Origin: Lentzea californiensis
GTDB taxonomy: Bacteria; Actinomycetota; Actinomycetes; Mycobacteriales; Pseudonocardiaceae
Direction: 5' to 3'
DNA length: 64,000 nucleotides
Assembly: GCF_024648825.1 (NCBI RefSeq)
Contig: NZ_JANBBE010000001.1
Location: forward strand, 806,001 to 870,000
Below the pieces are notes generated by a model, which saw only the letters and a list, made by a program, of their open reading frames with translations, was not told where the DNA came from and did no database searches. Positions 48,321 through 56,903 of this stretch are shown here, one piece after another (within the stretch, counting starts at the first letter, position 1; every line of letters starts with the position of its first letter). Made by a program: the position numbers and the translations under genes.

Positions 48321-49159
48321 CTCGTGTGCGGCTGGCGGTGGCAATTGTCCTGAGCGCGCTGACCCTGTCCGCGTGCGCGATCCAGGTGGGAGGGCAGGCG
48401 GTCCCCGGACCTCTGCCGTCGACCGCCTCCGCCTCCGCGCCCGCACTGCCCAAGGCAGGGCAGTGCATGAACGCCTACGAGCTGAAGGTGCTGCAGTGCA
48501 CCGATTCGCACGAGGCCGAGGTCATGGGCGTCGGTGAGCTCACCGGCCTCCCGACGACCTATCCGGACACGCAGGCGCTGCGCAAGGCCGCGCTCCCGCC
48601 GTGCCGTCAGACGCTCAGCGAGTACCTGGGCAGCGGCGACGCGGACTCGACGCGCCTGCGGGTCTGGGCGTTCTGGCCGAACGAGCAGGGCTGGAAGGAC
48701 GGCCAGCGCTGGCGGCTGTGCACCGTCGTGGAGATCAGCCCGGACGAGAAGCCGCTGGCGCGCAAGGGTTCCGTGAAGGACGTGCTGAAGAGCAACGGCT
48801 TCGGCACCTTCCAGACCTGCACCCAGGGTTCGCCGTCGAAGGACCAGGAGGTGAAGGTCGTCGCCTGCACCACCGCGCACATGGCCGAGGCCGTACCCGG
48901 TGGCGTCGTCTCGCTCGGCAAGTCGACCGACCCCGCTCCGTCCAAGGAGCAGATGAACTCGATCGCGAACGAGAAGTGCACCAAGGCCGTGCACGACTAC
49001 CTGGGCTCGACCAAGCGCTCGGACGTGTTCCCCGCGTGGCGGAACCCCGGGTCCCAGGCCTGGTCAGAGGGTTGGACCAACGCCGTCTGCTACGCGGAGG
49101 CCACCAAGACCTTCGGTGGCACCCTCCTCGGCATCCGCGACAACCCGCTCCCGAACTGA
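48317..49159 (+). CDS. Septum-formation family lipoprotein
   Basis: A 280-residue lipoprotein. The lipobox LTLSAC (C20) follows a short signal. Two copies of a cysteine-containing domain are seen: AGQCMNAYELKVLQCTDSHE with CRQTLSEYL, and FQTCTQGSPSKDQEVKVVACTTAHMAE with CTKAVHDYLG. This arrangement (about 8 cysteines, probably disulfides) matches the septum-formation domain proteins of actinobacteria, whose role in division is only partly known. GTG 48317 overlaps the previous stop, so the two are translationally coupled. Confidence 0.8.
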   Translation: MTRVRLAVAIVLSALTLSACAIQVGGQAVPGPLPSTASASAPALPKAGQCMNAYELKVLQCTDSHEAEVMGVGELTGLPTTYPDTQALRKAALPPCRQTLSEYLGSGDADSTRLRVWAFWPNEQGWKDGQRWRLCTVVEISPDEKPLARKGSVKDVLKSNGFGTFQTCTQGSPSKDQEVKVVACTTAHMAEAVPGGVVSLGKSTDPAPSKEQMNSIANEKCTKAVHDYLGSTKRSDVFPAWRNPGSQAWSEGWTNAVCYAEATKTFGGTLLGIRDNPLPN

Positions 49160-49228
49160 TCCGGCGACCACGACCATCAGCACGGCGGCCAGGGACAGCA
49201 CCAGCATCGCGATTCCTGCGATCCCCAC
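49064..49228 (-). CDS. Possible small membrane peptide (low confidence)
   Basis: A GTG at 49228 with a near-ideal ribosome site (AGGGAGG, six bases away) opens a 54-codon frame. Its first 24 residues are strongly hydrophobic (VGIAGIAMLVLSLAAVLMVV and on), then charged (VRERVVADAEEG). The hydrophobic part lies in the non-coding gap, but the rest runs antisense into the lipoprotein gene. This is too short to identify a family; it could be a type-I-toxin-like or regulatory peptide, or chance. Confidence 0.35.
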   Translation of the reverse strand: MGIAGIAMLVLSLAAVLMVVVAGSVRERVVADAEEGATEGLGGLRVADGVGPTL

Positions 49229-49358
49229 GGCACACCTCCCTCTCCGCCTCAGTGACGATCTTTGTGACCGCCATCACGTACTTAAGACGTTCCCGGAAGG
49301 TGCCGGGTTCATTCCTGGAGCAAGACCATTCCTACGACCTGGGGACAAGTCCCCAGGC

Positions 49359-49430
49359 TTGTCCACAGCTATCCACAACATGTGCACAAAGCAGTCCACA
49401 CCTGTGGACAACTTCGTCTCTTGTGGACGA
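49359..49430. promoter_or_regulatory. DnaA-box cluster
   Basis: Six DnaA-box-like 9-mers lie in 72 bases: TTGTCCACA (49359-49367, consensus), CTATCCACA (49369-49377), TGTGCACAA (49381-49389), CAGTCCACA (49392-49400), TGTGGACAA (49403-49411, consensus, reverse) and TGTGGACGA (49422-49430, reverse). A GGGGACAAGTCCCC palindrome (49341-49354) precedes them. No dnaA, dnaN or rpmH is near, so this is not a classical oriC. Confidence 0.75.
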
Positions 49431-49444
49431 TGAGCTGCAGTGAT

Positions 49445-49654
49445 TCAGAGAAAATTGCTGCACAGGACCACGCCGGCGACCACGCCGATGGCTAAACCGA
49501 GGCCGAACACGAGCGCGTAACGCCACCGTGACGGACGGAGGGGCGGGGCGGGCGGCACCGGGTAGTAGCGCACGATGCCCGTCGACGGGCCGACCTCCAC
49601 ATCGCGCTTCGAACCGTCGAAGTTGAGGCCGCCGAGGAAGTCGTCCTTCGTCAC
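49445..49654 (-). CDS. Small membrane protein, 69 residues
   Basis: A 69-residue protein with a cytoplasmic head (MTKDDFLGGLNFDGSKRDVE), a proline-rich middle (YPVPPAPPLRPSRW) and one C-terminal membrane helix (YALVFGLGLAIGVVAGVVLC) ending CSNFL. No family is recognised. GTG 49654 starts it. It lies between the DnaA-box cluster and the PEP carboxykinase terminator; the DnaA boxes are at its 3' side. Confidence 0.65.
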   Translation of the reverse strand: MTKDDFLGGLNFDGSKRDVEVGPSTGIVRYYPVPPAPPLRPSRWRYALVFGLGLAIGVVAGVVLCSNFL

Positions 49655-49698
49655 ACGTCAGTGATACCCCAATCTCACTCCACGTGTCGGCTGCTACA

Positions 49699-49749
49699 GC
49701 ACGCGGGGCCCTTTCGTACCGTCAGACGGTACGAAAGGGCCCCGCGTGC
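49699..49749. terminator. 24-bp perfect hairpin after pckG
   Basis: The left arm runs 49699-49722 (starting GCACGCGGGGCCC) and the right arm 49726-49749. All 24 pairs match, around a 3-base loop. There is no T-run, typical of actinobacterial hairpin terminators. It starts 9 bases past the pckG stop (minus strand). Confidence 0.88.
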
Positions 49750-49757
49750 GACAAGAA

Positions 49758-51569
49758 CTAGCCCAGGCGCTGCTTCAGATTCTCCAGCTCGTCGCGGAGC
49801 GTGGTCGGGACCTTCTCGCCGATCTTCGCGAACCACTCCTCGACCAGCGGGATCTCGGCACGCCACTCGTCGGCGTTGAACTCCAGCGAGGCCTCGATGT
49901 CCTCACGCGACGCGTCCAGGCCCTCGAGGTCGAGGTCGTCGGCGGTCGGCACGTAACCGATCGGCGTCTCCTGCGCGGCGGCCTTGCCCTCGAGGCGCTC
50001 GATGGCCCACTTCAGCACGCGCGAGTTCTCGCCGAACCCGGGCCACAGGAAGCGCTTGTCCTCACCGCGGCGGAACCAGTTGACGTAGAAGATCTTCGGC
50101 AGCTTGTCGGCGTCGGCGCGCTTGCCGAGGTCGACCCAGTGCTGGAAGTAGTCGCCGGCGTTGTAACCGATGAACGGCAGCATCGCCATCGGGTCGCGGC
50201 GCACGACGCCGGTCTTGCCGACCGCGGCGGCCGTGGTCTCGGACGAGAGCGTGGCGCCCATGTAGGTGCCGTGCTGCCAGTCGCGCGACTCGGTGACCAG
50301 CGGGATCGTCGTGGCGCGGCGGCCACCGAAGAAGATCGCCGAGATCGGGACGCCGTTCGGGTCCTCCCACTCCGGCGCCTTGATGTCGCACTGCTCGATC
50401 GGCGTGCAGTAGCGCGAGTTCGGGTGCGACGACAGCTCTTCGCTGTCGGGCGTCCAGTCCTGGTGCTTCCACGAGGTGAGGTGGGCCGGGGGCTCGCCCA
50501 TGCCCTCCCACCAGATGTCGCCGTCGTCGGTCAGCGCGACGTTCGTGAACAGCGAGTTGCCCTTGGCGATGGTGCGCATCGCGTTCGGGTTGGTGTGGTA
50601 GTCGGTGCCGGGCGCGACGCCGAAGAAGCCGTTCTCCGGGTTCACCGCGTACAGGCGGCCGTCCTCACCGAAACGCATCCAGGCGATGTCGTCGCCGAGC
50701 GTCTCGACCTTCCAGCCGGGGATGGTCGGCTCCAGCATGGCGAGGTTCGTCTTGCCACAGGCCGACGGGAACGCGGCGGCGATGTAGTACGCCTTGTTCT
50801 CCGGCGAGGTGAGCTTGAGGATCAGCATGTGCTCGGCGAGCCAGCCCTCGTCGCGCGCCATGGCCGAGGCGATGCGCAGCGAGTAGCACTTCTTGCCGAG
50901 CAGGGCGTTGCCGCCGTAGCCGGAGCCGAAGCTCCAGATCTCGCGGGTCTCCGGGAAGTGCGAGATGTACTTGGTGTCGTTGCACGGCCACTGCACGTCT
51001 TCCTGGCCGGCCTCCAGCGGAGCGCCGAGCGAGTGCAGCGCGGGGACGAACGGAGCGTCCTCACCGAACAGCGCGAGGGCCTTGTTGCCCATGCGGGTCA
51101 TGATGTGCATGGAGACGACGACGTACTCCGAGTCGGTGATCTCGACACCGAGCATCGGCTTCTCCGCGTCCAGCGGGCCCATGCAGAACGGGATGACGTA
51201 CATCGTGCGGCCACGCATGCAGCCCCGGTAGAGCTCGGTCATGATGGCCTTCATCTCTGAAGGGTCCATCCAGTTGTTCGTCGGGCCCGAGTCCTCCTCG
51301 CGCACGGAGCAGATGTAGGTCCGCTCCTCCACGCGCGCGACGTCCGTCGGGTCCGAGGCCGCCCAGAACGAGTTCGGCTTCTTCTTGAGCGCCACGAACG
51401 TGCCGGCGTCGACGAGCTTCTTCGTGAGACGGTCCCATTCGCCCTGAGACCCGTCAGCCCAAACAACCTCGTCAGGGCAGGTCAGCTCAGCGACTTCCTG
51501 AACCCATGCGAGCAGACGCGCGTGGTTGGTAGGTGCGTGTTCGAGACCGGGAATGGTCACTGCCGTCAT
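49758..51569 (-). CDS. pckG: Phosphoenolpyruvate carboxykinase (GTP)
   Basis: A 603-residue GTP-type PEP carboxykinase. The P-loop is [15 protein letters not shown]; the GTP-binding and metal sites are in [20 protein letters not shown] and [27 protein letters not shown] is the family's 3' motif. [21 protein letters not shown] precedes the P-loop. It turns oxaloacetate and GTP into PEP, the key gluconeogenic step. ATG 51569 with AGGAGA upstream is chosen; the frame to 51656 is not supported. It is monocistronic, with a long leader. Confidence 0.96.
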   Translation of the reverse strand: MTAVTIPGLEHAPTNHARLLAWVQEVAELTCPDEVVWADGSQGEWDRLTKKLVDAGTFVALKKKPNSFWAASDPTDVARVEERTYICSVREEDSGPTNNWMDPSEMKAIMTELYRGCMRGRTMYVIPFCMGPLDAEKPMLGVEITDSEYVVVSMHIMTRMGNKALALFGEDAPFVPALHSLGAPLEAGQEDVQWPCNDTKYISHFPETREIWSFGSGYGGNALLGKKCYSLRIASAMARDEGWLAEHMLILKLTSPENKAYYIAAAFPSACGKTNLAMLEPTIPGWKVETLGDDIAWMRFGEDGRLYAVNPENGFFGVAPGTDYHTNPNAMRTIAKGNSLFTNVALTDDGDIWWEGMGEPPAHLTSWKHQDWTPDSEELSSHPNSRYCTPIEQCDIKAPEWEDPNGVPISAIFFGGRRATTIPLVTESRDWQHGTYMGATLSSETTAAAVGKTGVVRRDPMAMLPFIGYNAGDYFQHWVDLGKRADADKLPKIFYVNWFRRGEDKRFLWPGFGENSRVLKWAIERLEGKAAAQETPIGYVPTADDLDLEGLDASREDIEASLEFNADEWRAEIPLVEEWFAKIGEKVPTTLRDELENLKQRLG

Positions 51570-51822
51570 CTCGTCTCGTCTCCTGACTGAACGCCTCGGC
51601 AACCCGAGCACGTGGTGGTCCGGTGCAGGACTTCGTCGTCCTCGGGAATAGCTCACGACGCCCGGTGGGGCCGGGCGTACGTGGAAGGGGATGGACCGAG
51701 GTTAGCCCGGTGAATGGCAGGTAAAGCACCCCCAGCCTGTCGCTTCCCTCACAAAACCGATTCTGGAATCGATTCAGCACTCGGACGGCGTTAAGGCCGG
51801 CTTGAGGTGGGAAAAACACAAG
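51570..51822. other. pckG upstream region
   Basis: This stretch without a gene must hold the pckG promoter. It contains an exact palindrome, CGATTC-TG-GAATCG (51758-51771), about 190 bases before the ATG, which may be a regulator site. Part of it (TGGAATCGATTC, 51764-51775) recurs at 51910-51921 inside the next gene. No open reading frame is credible. Confidence 0.5.
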
Positions 51823-51855
51823 AGGCCCCGGTGCGGTTCTCACCACACCGGGGCC
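51823..51855 (-). terminator. Terminator of the DUF6802 gene
   Basis: AGGCCCCGGTG (51823-51833) and CACCGGGGCCT (51845-51855) form an 11-bp stem that extends with a bulge. On the minus strand it continues as CTTGTGTTTTTCCC, a good T-rich tail. It lies 26 bases after the stop of the calcium-binding-repeat gene. Confidence 0.85.
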
Positions 51856-51880
51856 TGTGACCTGCGCTTCAGTTAGAGGG

Positions 51881-52567
51881 TCAGTTCGGACTGATCCACT
51901 GACCGGTTGTGGAATCGATTCGGACGACTCCGTCGAACCGTTCTTCCTCCAGCCAGTCGTCCGAGTCGTCCAGAATGCCGCTCTTCGAGTCGGTCACGTA
52001 CCGGCCGTCGGACTCGATGTGCCCGTGCTCGACCTCGACCCAGTCGTCACCGCGGTGCTCCGACATCGTGACCTCGCCGGATCGTGTGATCTCGGTCGCC
52101 ACGTCGGCCTTGCCGTCGCCGTTCTTGTCCGTGAACAACCACGTGTCGCCGGCGTCGTCCCGGACGACGGCGGTGTCGGCCTTGCCGTCCCCGTCGGTGT
52201 CCTCGGTGGCCTGCCCGACGTTTCGTTCACCGCCGTCGGTGTCCACCACAATCGCCTGAGTGGGAGACGAATTCGTTTTTTCCTGCCGGGGATCGCTCGG
52301 GTCGACGGCGACCCACTCACCGGAATTCTCCTCGAACCGCGCCTGGCTCAGGAGATTGCCGTCCTTGTCGAACGTGCTCATCAGATCGGCGTCACCGTCG
52401 CCGTTCGTGTCGGTGAACGCGAGATGTCCACCGTCGTCCGTCTCGACGACGGCGGAGTCGTTCACGCCGTCGTGGTCGAGGTCGAAGGTGACGTCGGCGG
52501 TGTACTCCTCATCCTCGACGGTGACCTTCAGCTCGGCGTCGGCCGCACCGTTCTCGTCGATGTACAC
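51881..52567 (-). CDS. DUF6802-type protein with calcium-binding-like repeats
   Basis: A 228-residue acidic protein. Four or more DxDxDG-type loops are seen: DLDHDGVNDS, DTNGDGDADL, DTDGDGKADT and DKNGDGKADV. These resemble EF-hand/dockerin-like or FG-GAP calcium loops. The proximal part (MYIDENGAADAELKVTVEDE) and the C-terminal RFDGVVRIDSTTGQWISPN fit the DUF6802 family. No signal peptide is visible, so it is probably cytoplasmic. GTG 52567 has AGGAGG upstream. The gene stands alone with its own terminator. Function is unknown; calcium binding is an inference. Confidence 0.75.
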   Translation of the reverse strand: MYIDENGAADAELKVTVEDEEYTADVTFDLDHDGVNDSAVVETDDGGHLAFTDTNGDGDADLMSTFDKDGNLLSQARFEENSGEWVAVDPSDPRQEKTNSSPTQAIVVDTDGGERNVGQATEDTDGDGKADTAVVRDDAGDTWLFTDKNGDGKADVATEITRSGEVTMSEHRGDDWVEVEHGHIESDGRYVTDSKSGILDDSDDWLEEERFDGVVRIDSTTGQWISPN

Positions 52568-52670
52568 CGGGACACACCTCCTACTTGCTCATGTACCGGT
52601 ATGACCCACGTTATGCCGGTTTGGTTCCCCGGCCAAGCTCAACAACGGCATCGCTGCGTGCGTCTGGGGG

Positions 52671-53171
52671 ATGAGCGATCGGGGGACGGTCATGGGGAGT
52701 GCGCGGGTGGTGACAGCCCTGGTGCTGGTGGTGAGCGCGGGGGCCGCGGTGCACGGGGGCCTGTCGGTGGACGGGGGTGGTTCGGGGATCGTCTTCGTCG
52801 GCTTCGCCGTGATGCTCCTGCACCTGCTGGTGTTCCTGCCCAAGGGGACGGGCCTCGCCCTCGACGACGAGCGGTACCTCACCGGCCGGACCGTCAGTGG
52901 GCGGCGGACGGTCGACCTGGACCGGCTGGTGCGAGTCAGGCGCATCCGCGTGCCGGCGCGGAGCATCGACCTGCACTGGGTCGAACTGGTCGACGCCGGC
53001 GGGGTTCGGCTCTTCGTCAACGACGAGTCGGCGCCGCGGGAGGTCGAACGGGTGCTGGCGAACCACACCGCCGGGCTGCCGTACATGTCGCGCGGCAAGG
53101 CGTTCCTGTTCTCGCTGGGGAGCCTCGCGGTGCCGGTCGCGGTCGCGGCGCTCGTGCACCTGGTGACTTAG
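52671..53171 (+). CDS. Conserved membrane protein, 166 residues
   Basis: A 166-residue protein with two N-terminal hydrophobic segments (about 11-31 and 39-56) and one at the C-terminus (about 146-164). The middle, LDDERYLTGRTVSGRRTVDL and LDRLVRVRRIRVPARSIDLH, resembles PH-like membrane protein domains of actinobacteria, but the resemblance is weak. ATG 52671 follows GCGTCTGGGGG. It converges on the dynamin gene and shares the four bases TTAG. Confidence 0.65.
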   Translation: MSDRGTVMGSARVVTALVLVVSAGAAVHGGLSVDGGGSGIVFVGFAVMLLHLLVFLPKGTGLALDDERYLTGRTVSGRRTVDLDRLVRVRRIRVPARSIDLHWVELVDAGGVRLFVNDESAPREVERVLANHTAGLPYMSRGKAFLFSLGSLAVPVAVAALVHLVT

Positions 53172-54988
53172 GCGCGGTCGCGGACCGAGCGGATCCGGCC
53201 GAGCAGTTCCTCGGCCTTCGAGCGCCCCTGCTCCACCTCGGCGAGCTGCCGGGTCACGGCCTGCAGCTCGCGGCCGCGTTCGCCGGCCTCCATCCGCAAC
53301 GCGCGGTCGACCTCGCGCAGTTCGGCCTCGATGGCCTCGATGCGCTTGGCCAGTGCCTCGTCCAACGCGAGCGACAGGGCCTGCTCGGCCTCGATCAGCT
53401 GCTCGGCGGCCAGTTGGTCCACTGTGGAGCGCGCGTCGGCGATGGCGTCCGAGAGCCACTGCTTGACGTGCTGCTTTTCGGCCGTGTGGGTGCGGGTGCG
53501 GGCCATCCACCAGCCCGCGCCGAGGCCCAGGGCGATGGTGACGGGCAGGACGATCGGGTTCAGCACGGCGATGCCGAGGCCCGCCAGCGGCATGACGGCG
53601 AGCTTGCCCGCGCCCAGGCCGCCGGAGACGCCCATGAACACCAGCAGTTTGTCCTCGGCCGTCGGCGGGCGCTTCTCCTTGGGGCGCAACACGACCGGGG
53701 GTTGCTCGCCGCGGGCGAACTGGCCGCGGATCAGGGTCAGTTCCTCCGCGCTGAACAACGCGGCCAGCACGGCGTCGGTGACCTGCGAGAGGCGCACGGA
53801 CAGAGCTGTGGAGATCCGGCCGGAGACGACCTGCAGGGCGGTGTCCACCTGCTGCGGCAACGCGGTCAGGCTGGTGCGGTCGGCCGAGTCGATGGCCTGG
53901 CGGTACCAGGTCTGCAGGTCACGCATCTGGCGGGAGATCTCGTGGGAGTTCTCGATGCGGGCCCGCTGAACCTCACCGCGCAACCGGACCTGCCAGCCGC
54001 GGGTCGAGGAACGGCGTTCGGTCTGCAGCTCTTCACGGCGGGCACGGAGAACAACAGCCTCGTCCTCGCCCACGGACAGAGCGCGCTTCTCGTGTTCGAG
54101 GCGGATTTCCAACTCGGCCAGCACAGTCGACAACGCGCGCAGGGCGTTGGCCTCGGCGAGCATGCCGGCGCGGCCCGCGACGAGTTCCTGCAGGGCGGTC
54201 TGCAGAGCGGAGATGCCGGAGCGTTCGCGGAGCATGGAGGCCGCGTCCGGGTTCGGGGCCTGGGCGGCCATGCCGAACATGCGCGACGACACCGGATAGA
54301 AGGTGGCGTCGGCGAAACGCGGGGCGTGCTCGGCCAGCAACGCCTTGTCGGCGTCGAGGACCTGGCGCCAGCCCCGGTACTGGTCGGTCTTGGTCAGGGC
54401 GAAGACGACGGTCTCGACGCGGTCGCCGACGCGCTTGAGGAAGTCCAGCTCACCGCGGGTGAACGGCGACGAGGCGTCCACGACGAAGATCAGGGCGGTG
54501 GCCGACGTGACGGCCTCCAGCGCCAGTTCGCCGTGTACCGACTCCAGGCCGCCGACGCCGGGGGTGTCCACGACGGACATCCGTTCCAGCAGCGGGATCG
54601 GGGCGTCGACCTCGACGTAGCGCGGCGGTAGCTCGCCCTCCGGCAGGTCGTGGGCGGCGGACACCCAGTTGATCAGCGCGGGCAGCGGGAAGCTGACGGG
54701 CGCGAGCAGGCCGGGATAGCAGGCTCGGGCCGCCCAGGACGGGCCGTGCTGGAAGACGAGGTAGGTGGAGGTGGCCACGTCCGCGTCGACCGGCGAGAGA
54801 CCCGGAGCCGACAGCAGGGCGTTGACCAGCGACGACTTGCCGCGGTTCGTCTCGCCGACGATCACGACCGTCGACACCTCGGGCGCCGCGCGGCGAGTCA
54901 CCCAGTCGGCCATCGACGGGTCGAGCTCGCGCACGAGAGCGGTGAGGCGTTCGCGGGTCTGCCGGACTGTCTGCGAAAGGTTGCTCAT
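53168..54988 (-). CDS. Dynamin family GTPase (IniA/DynA-like)
   Basis: A 606-residue dynamin-like protein. The G domain has P-loop GETNRGKSS (about 45-53), the DTPGVGG motif and TKTD (G4). A long helical stalk follows (about 270-430). A hydrophobic paddle-like segment at about 450-510 (KLAVMPLAGLGIAVLNPIVL and onward) is likely to insert into membrane, then a basic helical region and the GTPase effector end. Bacterial dynamins shape or repair membranes. The ATG overlaps the preceding GrpE-like stop by four bases, so the three genes form one operon. Confidence 0.88.
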   Translation of the reverse strand: MSNLSQTVRQTRERLTALVRELDPSMADWVTRRAAPEVSTVVIVGETNRGKSSLVNALLSAPGLSPVDADVATSTYLVFQHGPSWAARACYPGLLAPVSFPLPALINWVSAAHDLPEGELPPRYVEVDAPIPLLERMSVVDTPGVGGLESVHGELALEAVTSATALIFVVDASSPFTRGELDFLKRVGDRVETVVFALTKTDQYRGWRQVLDADKALLAEHAPRFADATFYPVSSRMFGMAAQAPNPDAASMLRERSGISALQTALQELVAGRAGMLAEANALRALSTVLAELEIRLEHEKRALSVGEDEAVVLRARREELQTERRSSTRGWQVRLRGEVQRARIENSHEISRQMRDLQTWYRQAIDSADRTSLTALPQQVDTALQVVSGRISTALSVRLSQVTDAVLAALFSAEELTLIRGQFARGEQPPVVLRPKEKRPPTAEDKLLVFMGVSGGLGAGKLAVMPLAGLGIAVLNPIVLPVTIALGLGAGWWMARTRTHTAEKQHVKQWLSDAIADARSTVDQLAAEQLIEAEQALSLALDEALAKRIEAIEAELREVDRALRMEAGERGRELQAVTRQLAEVEQGRSKAEELLGRIRSVRDRA

Positions 54989-55350
54989 CGGGACGTGTAG
55001 ACCGTCACGATCGGAGCCCGCAGGAGACGGCCTCGGTCGCAGAAGCCGGGCACCTCGGTCTCGGCGACCAGGCCCTGCAACGACAGGTCGTCGGTCGGCA
55101 CGGCGCCACCGGCCTCGTGCTGCGACGGGTCGAACCGCTCACCGTCCACCCGCAGCGCCACGACGCCTATGGACGACAGGCCTTCCTCGATGCGTGCGAC
55201 CACGCCCGCACTGGCGCGGTCCAGTGCGTACAGGCACAGCTGGACCAGCGCGCGGCGCTCGGCCAGCGCCTGGTCGAGCAGCTCGTCGGCAATGGTCTCC
55301 ACACCGTCGTCCGACGCCAGATCGGGGTGTTCGGTTCCGTTCACGCTCAT
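54985..55350 (-). CDS. GrpE-like nucleotide-exchange protein
   Basis: A 121-residue protein. The helix DELLDQALAERRALVQLCLY is followed by the GrpE beta-wing signature: GVVALRVDGERFDPSQHEAG, then GLVAETEVPGFCDRGRLLRA and VTVYTSR. It lacks the long N-terminal coiled-coil of full GrpE. The overlap with both dynamin genes (ATGA at each side) shows a dedicated function. No Hsp70 gene is within this window. In related genomes I recall an Hsp70-like gene in such operons. Start ATG 55350 (MSVNGTEHPD). Confidence 0.82.
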   Translation of the reverse strand: MSVNGTEHPDLASDDGVETIADELLDQALAERRALVQLCLYALDRASAGVVARIEEGLSSIGVVALRVDGERFDPSQHEAGGAVPTDDLSLQGLVAETEVPGFCDRGRLLRAPIVTVYTSR

Positions 55351-56888
55351 CGGTGCCCCCCAGCACGTAGTTGTTGCCAGATGAGGAAATACGCCCTGTG
55401 GACGACGTGCGCCACCCGAGCCTGCGCCGGAGTCGCGCCGAAGGAGGCGAACGAACGCCACCACCCGGCCCGTTCCAGCGCGAACGCGACCAGCTCCGCG
55501 CCTGGTCTGCCCGGCAGGCCCAGCTGTGCGGCCACGTCCGGGGTGCTCCCGACACGCAGAACCTCCTCCGTCAGGTCCGGGGCCAGCGCGACCGCGCCGG
55601 ACGAGACGAGCGTCAACGCCTCCAGCAGCCGCAGCTGATGTGCCTCCGGACGGGCCAGCAGCACCTCGATCGCGTCGTGCACGCGCTGCCGTTCACCGGG
55701 ATCGCCGGAGGCCAGCGACGTGACCGATGCCAGCGCCGCCGCGGCCTTGATGCCGTCGGCCCGCGCCCGGAAGACCGCGTCCAGCCGGCCTCGGACCGCG
55801 GCGAACCCGGACGCGTCGAACAGCACCCGCCGCAACGCCCCTGCGGGCAGCGCGGGCTCGGCGTCCAGTGCCAGGAGTGCCTGGCCGATGCCGTAGAGGT
55901 CGAGCTTCTCCAGCAACCGGGAGCGCACACCGGCCGCGACGTCGCACTCCCACGACGTGAAGAGGTCTCCGGACATCAGCATCATCGTGCGGGTGTCCGC
56001 GTCGAGGGCCGCCAGCGCCCTCAGCGCCTCCGCGTCGGCCGACGTGAACTCCCCGGTCTCCGCGGACTCGGCGAGCAGGCTGATCACCGGCAGCACGTCG
56101 GCGACCCGCGGCCTGAGCAGTTCGGCCTGCTTCGCCGCGAGGATCTGCGCGGCGCGCCAGAGGTCACCGTCCGCGCCCTCGACGGTTTCCGGCGCGACGG
56201 CGTCGACCTTGTTCAACGCGGCGATGGCGTTGACCGGGCCTGCATCGCGGGAGGCGGTCGCGGCGGTGAACGCGGCCAGCGTCGAGTGGTCGTCCGCCCG
56301 CACGCCCTGCGTCACGACGTAGAGCACGGCCTCGGCACCGGCGACCGCGTTGCGCGACACCGGATCCAGCAGTTCCTCGGTGCGCGCGACCGACGCCGCG
56401 TCCAGCGAACCGAGCCCCGGTGTGTCGATGACGGTGATGTCGCGCAGCACGGCGTTCGTCAGGTACGCCTCGATGTGCGAAACGCCTTCCAAACCGAGAG
56501 AAGCGGGGATCATGCCGTTCGCGTCAAACGGCAGCACCTGCCGCCTGCCGTCCCGCAACACGACTTCGATGCGGTCGACCGTGCCGTACTGATAGCGCGT
56601 GACGAGCCGTGTGCACTCGCCGATGTCGGTGGGCGCGACCCGGCGTCCGATCAACGCGTTCACCAGAGTCGACTTGCCGGACTTGATCCGACCGGCCACC
56701 GCGACCTGCAACGGCGCGTGCAACCGGCGCAGCACCTCCTGGAAACCGGCGGCGGTCCGCGGCGACACCTGGGGCTGGAGGGCAACGCACAGGTTGGCCA
56801 CCGCCGCGCACAGCGGACCGGCCAGTTGTTGTCCCTGCAACGCCGTCACGGGCACTGATCGTGCCACGGTTTGTGCGCGTGCGTGCAC
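55347..56888 (-). CDS. Dynamin family GTPase (IniC-like)
   Basis: A 513-residue dynamin-like GTPase. The G domain has P-loop VAGRIKSGKSTLVNALIG (about 61-78), the G2 threonine in GECTRLVT, DTPGLGSLDAASV (G3) and ALNKVDA (G4). The remainder is helical and ends HVVHRAYFLIWQQLRAGG. GTG 56888 gives MHARAQTVARS; it is only 15 bases from the divergent gene at 56904, so the downstream GTG 56855 may be the true start. It is first in the dynamin/GrpE-like/dynamin operon. Confidence 0.85.
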   Translation of the reverse strand: MHARAQTVARSVPVTALQGQQLAGPLCAAVANLCVALQPQVSPRTAAGFQEVLRRLHAPLQVAVAGRIKSGKSTLVNALIGRRVAPTDIGECTRLVTRYQYGTVDRIEVVLRDGRRQVLPFDANGMIPASLGLEGVSHIEAYLTNAVLRDITVIDTPGLGSLDAASVARTEELLDPVSRNAVAGAEAVLYVVTQGVRADDHSTLAAFTAATASRDAGPVNAIAALNKVDAVAPETVEGADGDLWRAAQILAAKQAELLRPRVADVLPVISLLAESAETGEFTSADAEALRALAALDADTRTMMLMSGDLFTSWECDVAAGVRSRLLEKLDLYGIGQALLALDAEPALPAGALRRVLFDASGFAAVRGRLDAVFRARADGIKAAAALASVTSLASGDPGERQRVHDAIEVLLARPEAHQLRLLEALTLVSSGAVALAPDLTEEVLRVGSTPDVAAQLGLPGRPGAELVAFALERAGWWRSFASFGATPAQARVAHVVHRAYFLIWQQLRAGGHR

Positions 56889-56903
56889 GGGTAGCCACAG
56901 CGC

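Noticed and set aside
49359-49430. oriC
   Set aside because: The neighbours are a lipoprotein, a small membrane protein and pckG, with no dnaA/dnaN/rpmH, no A+T-rich unwinding region and too few boxes for an actinobacterial origin.
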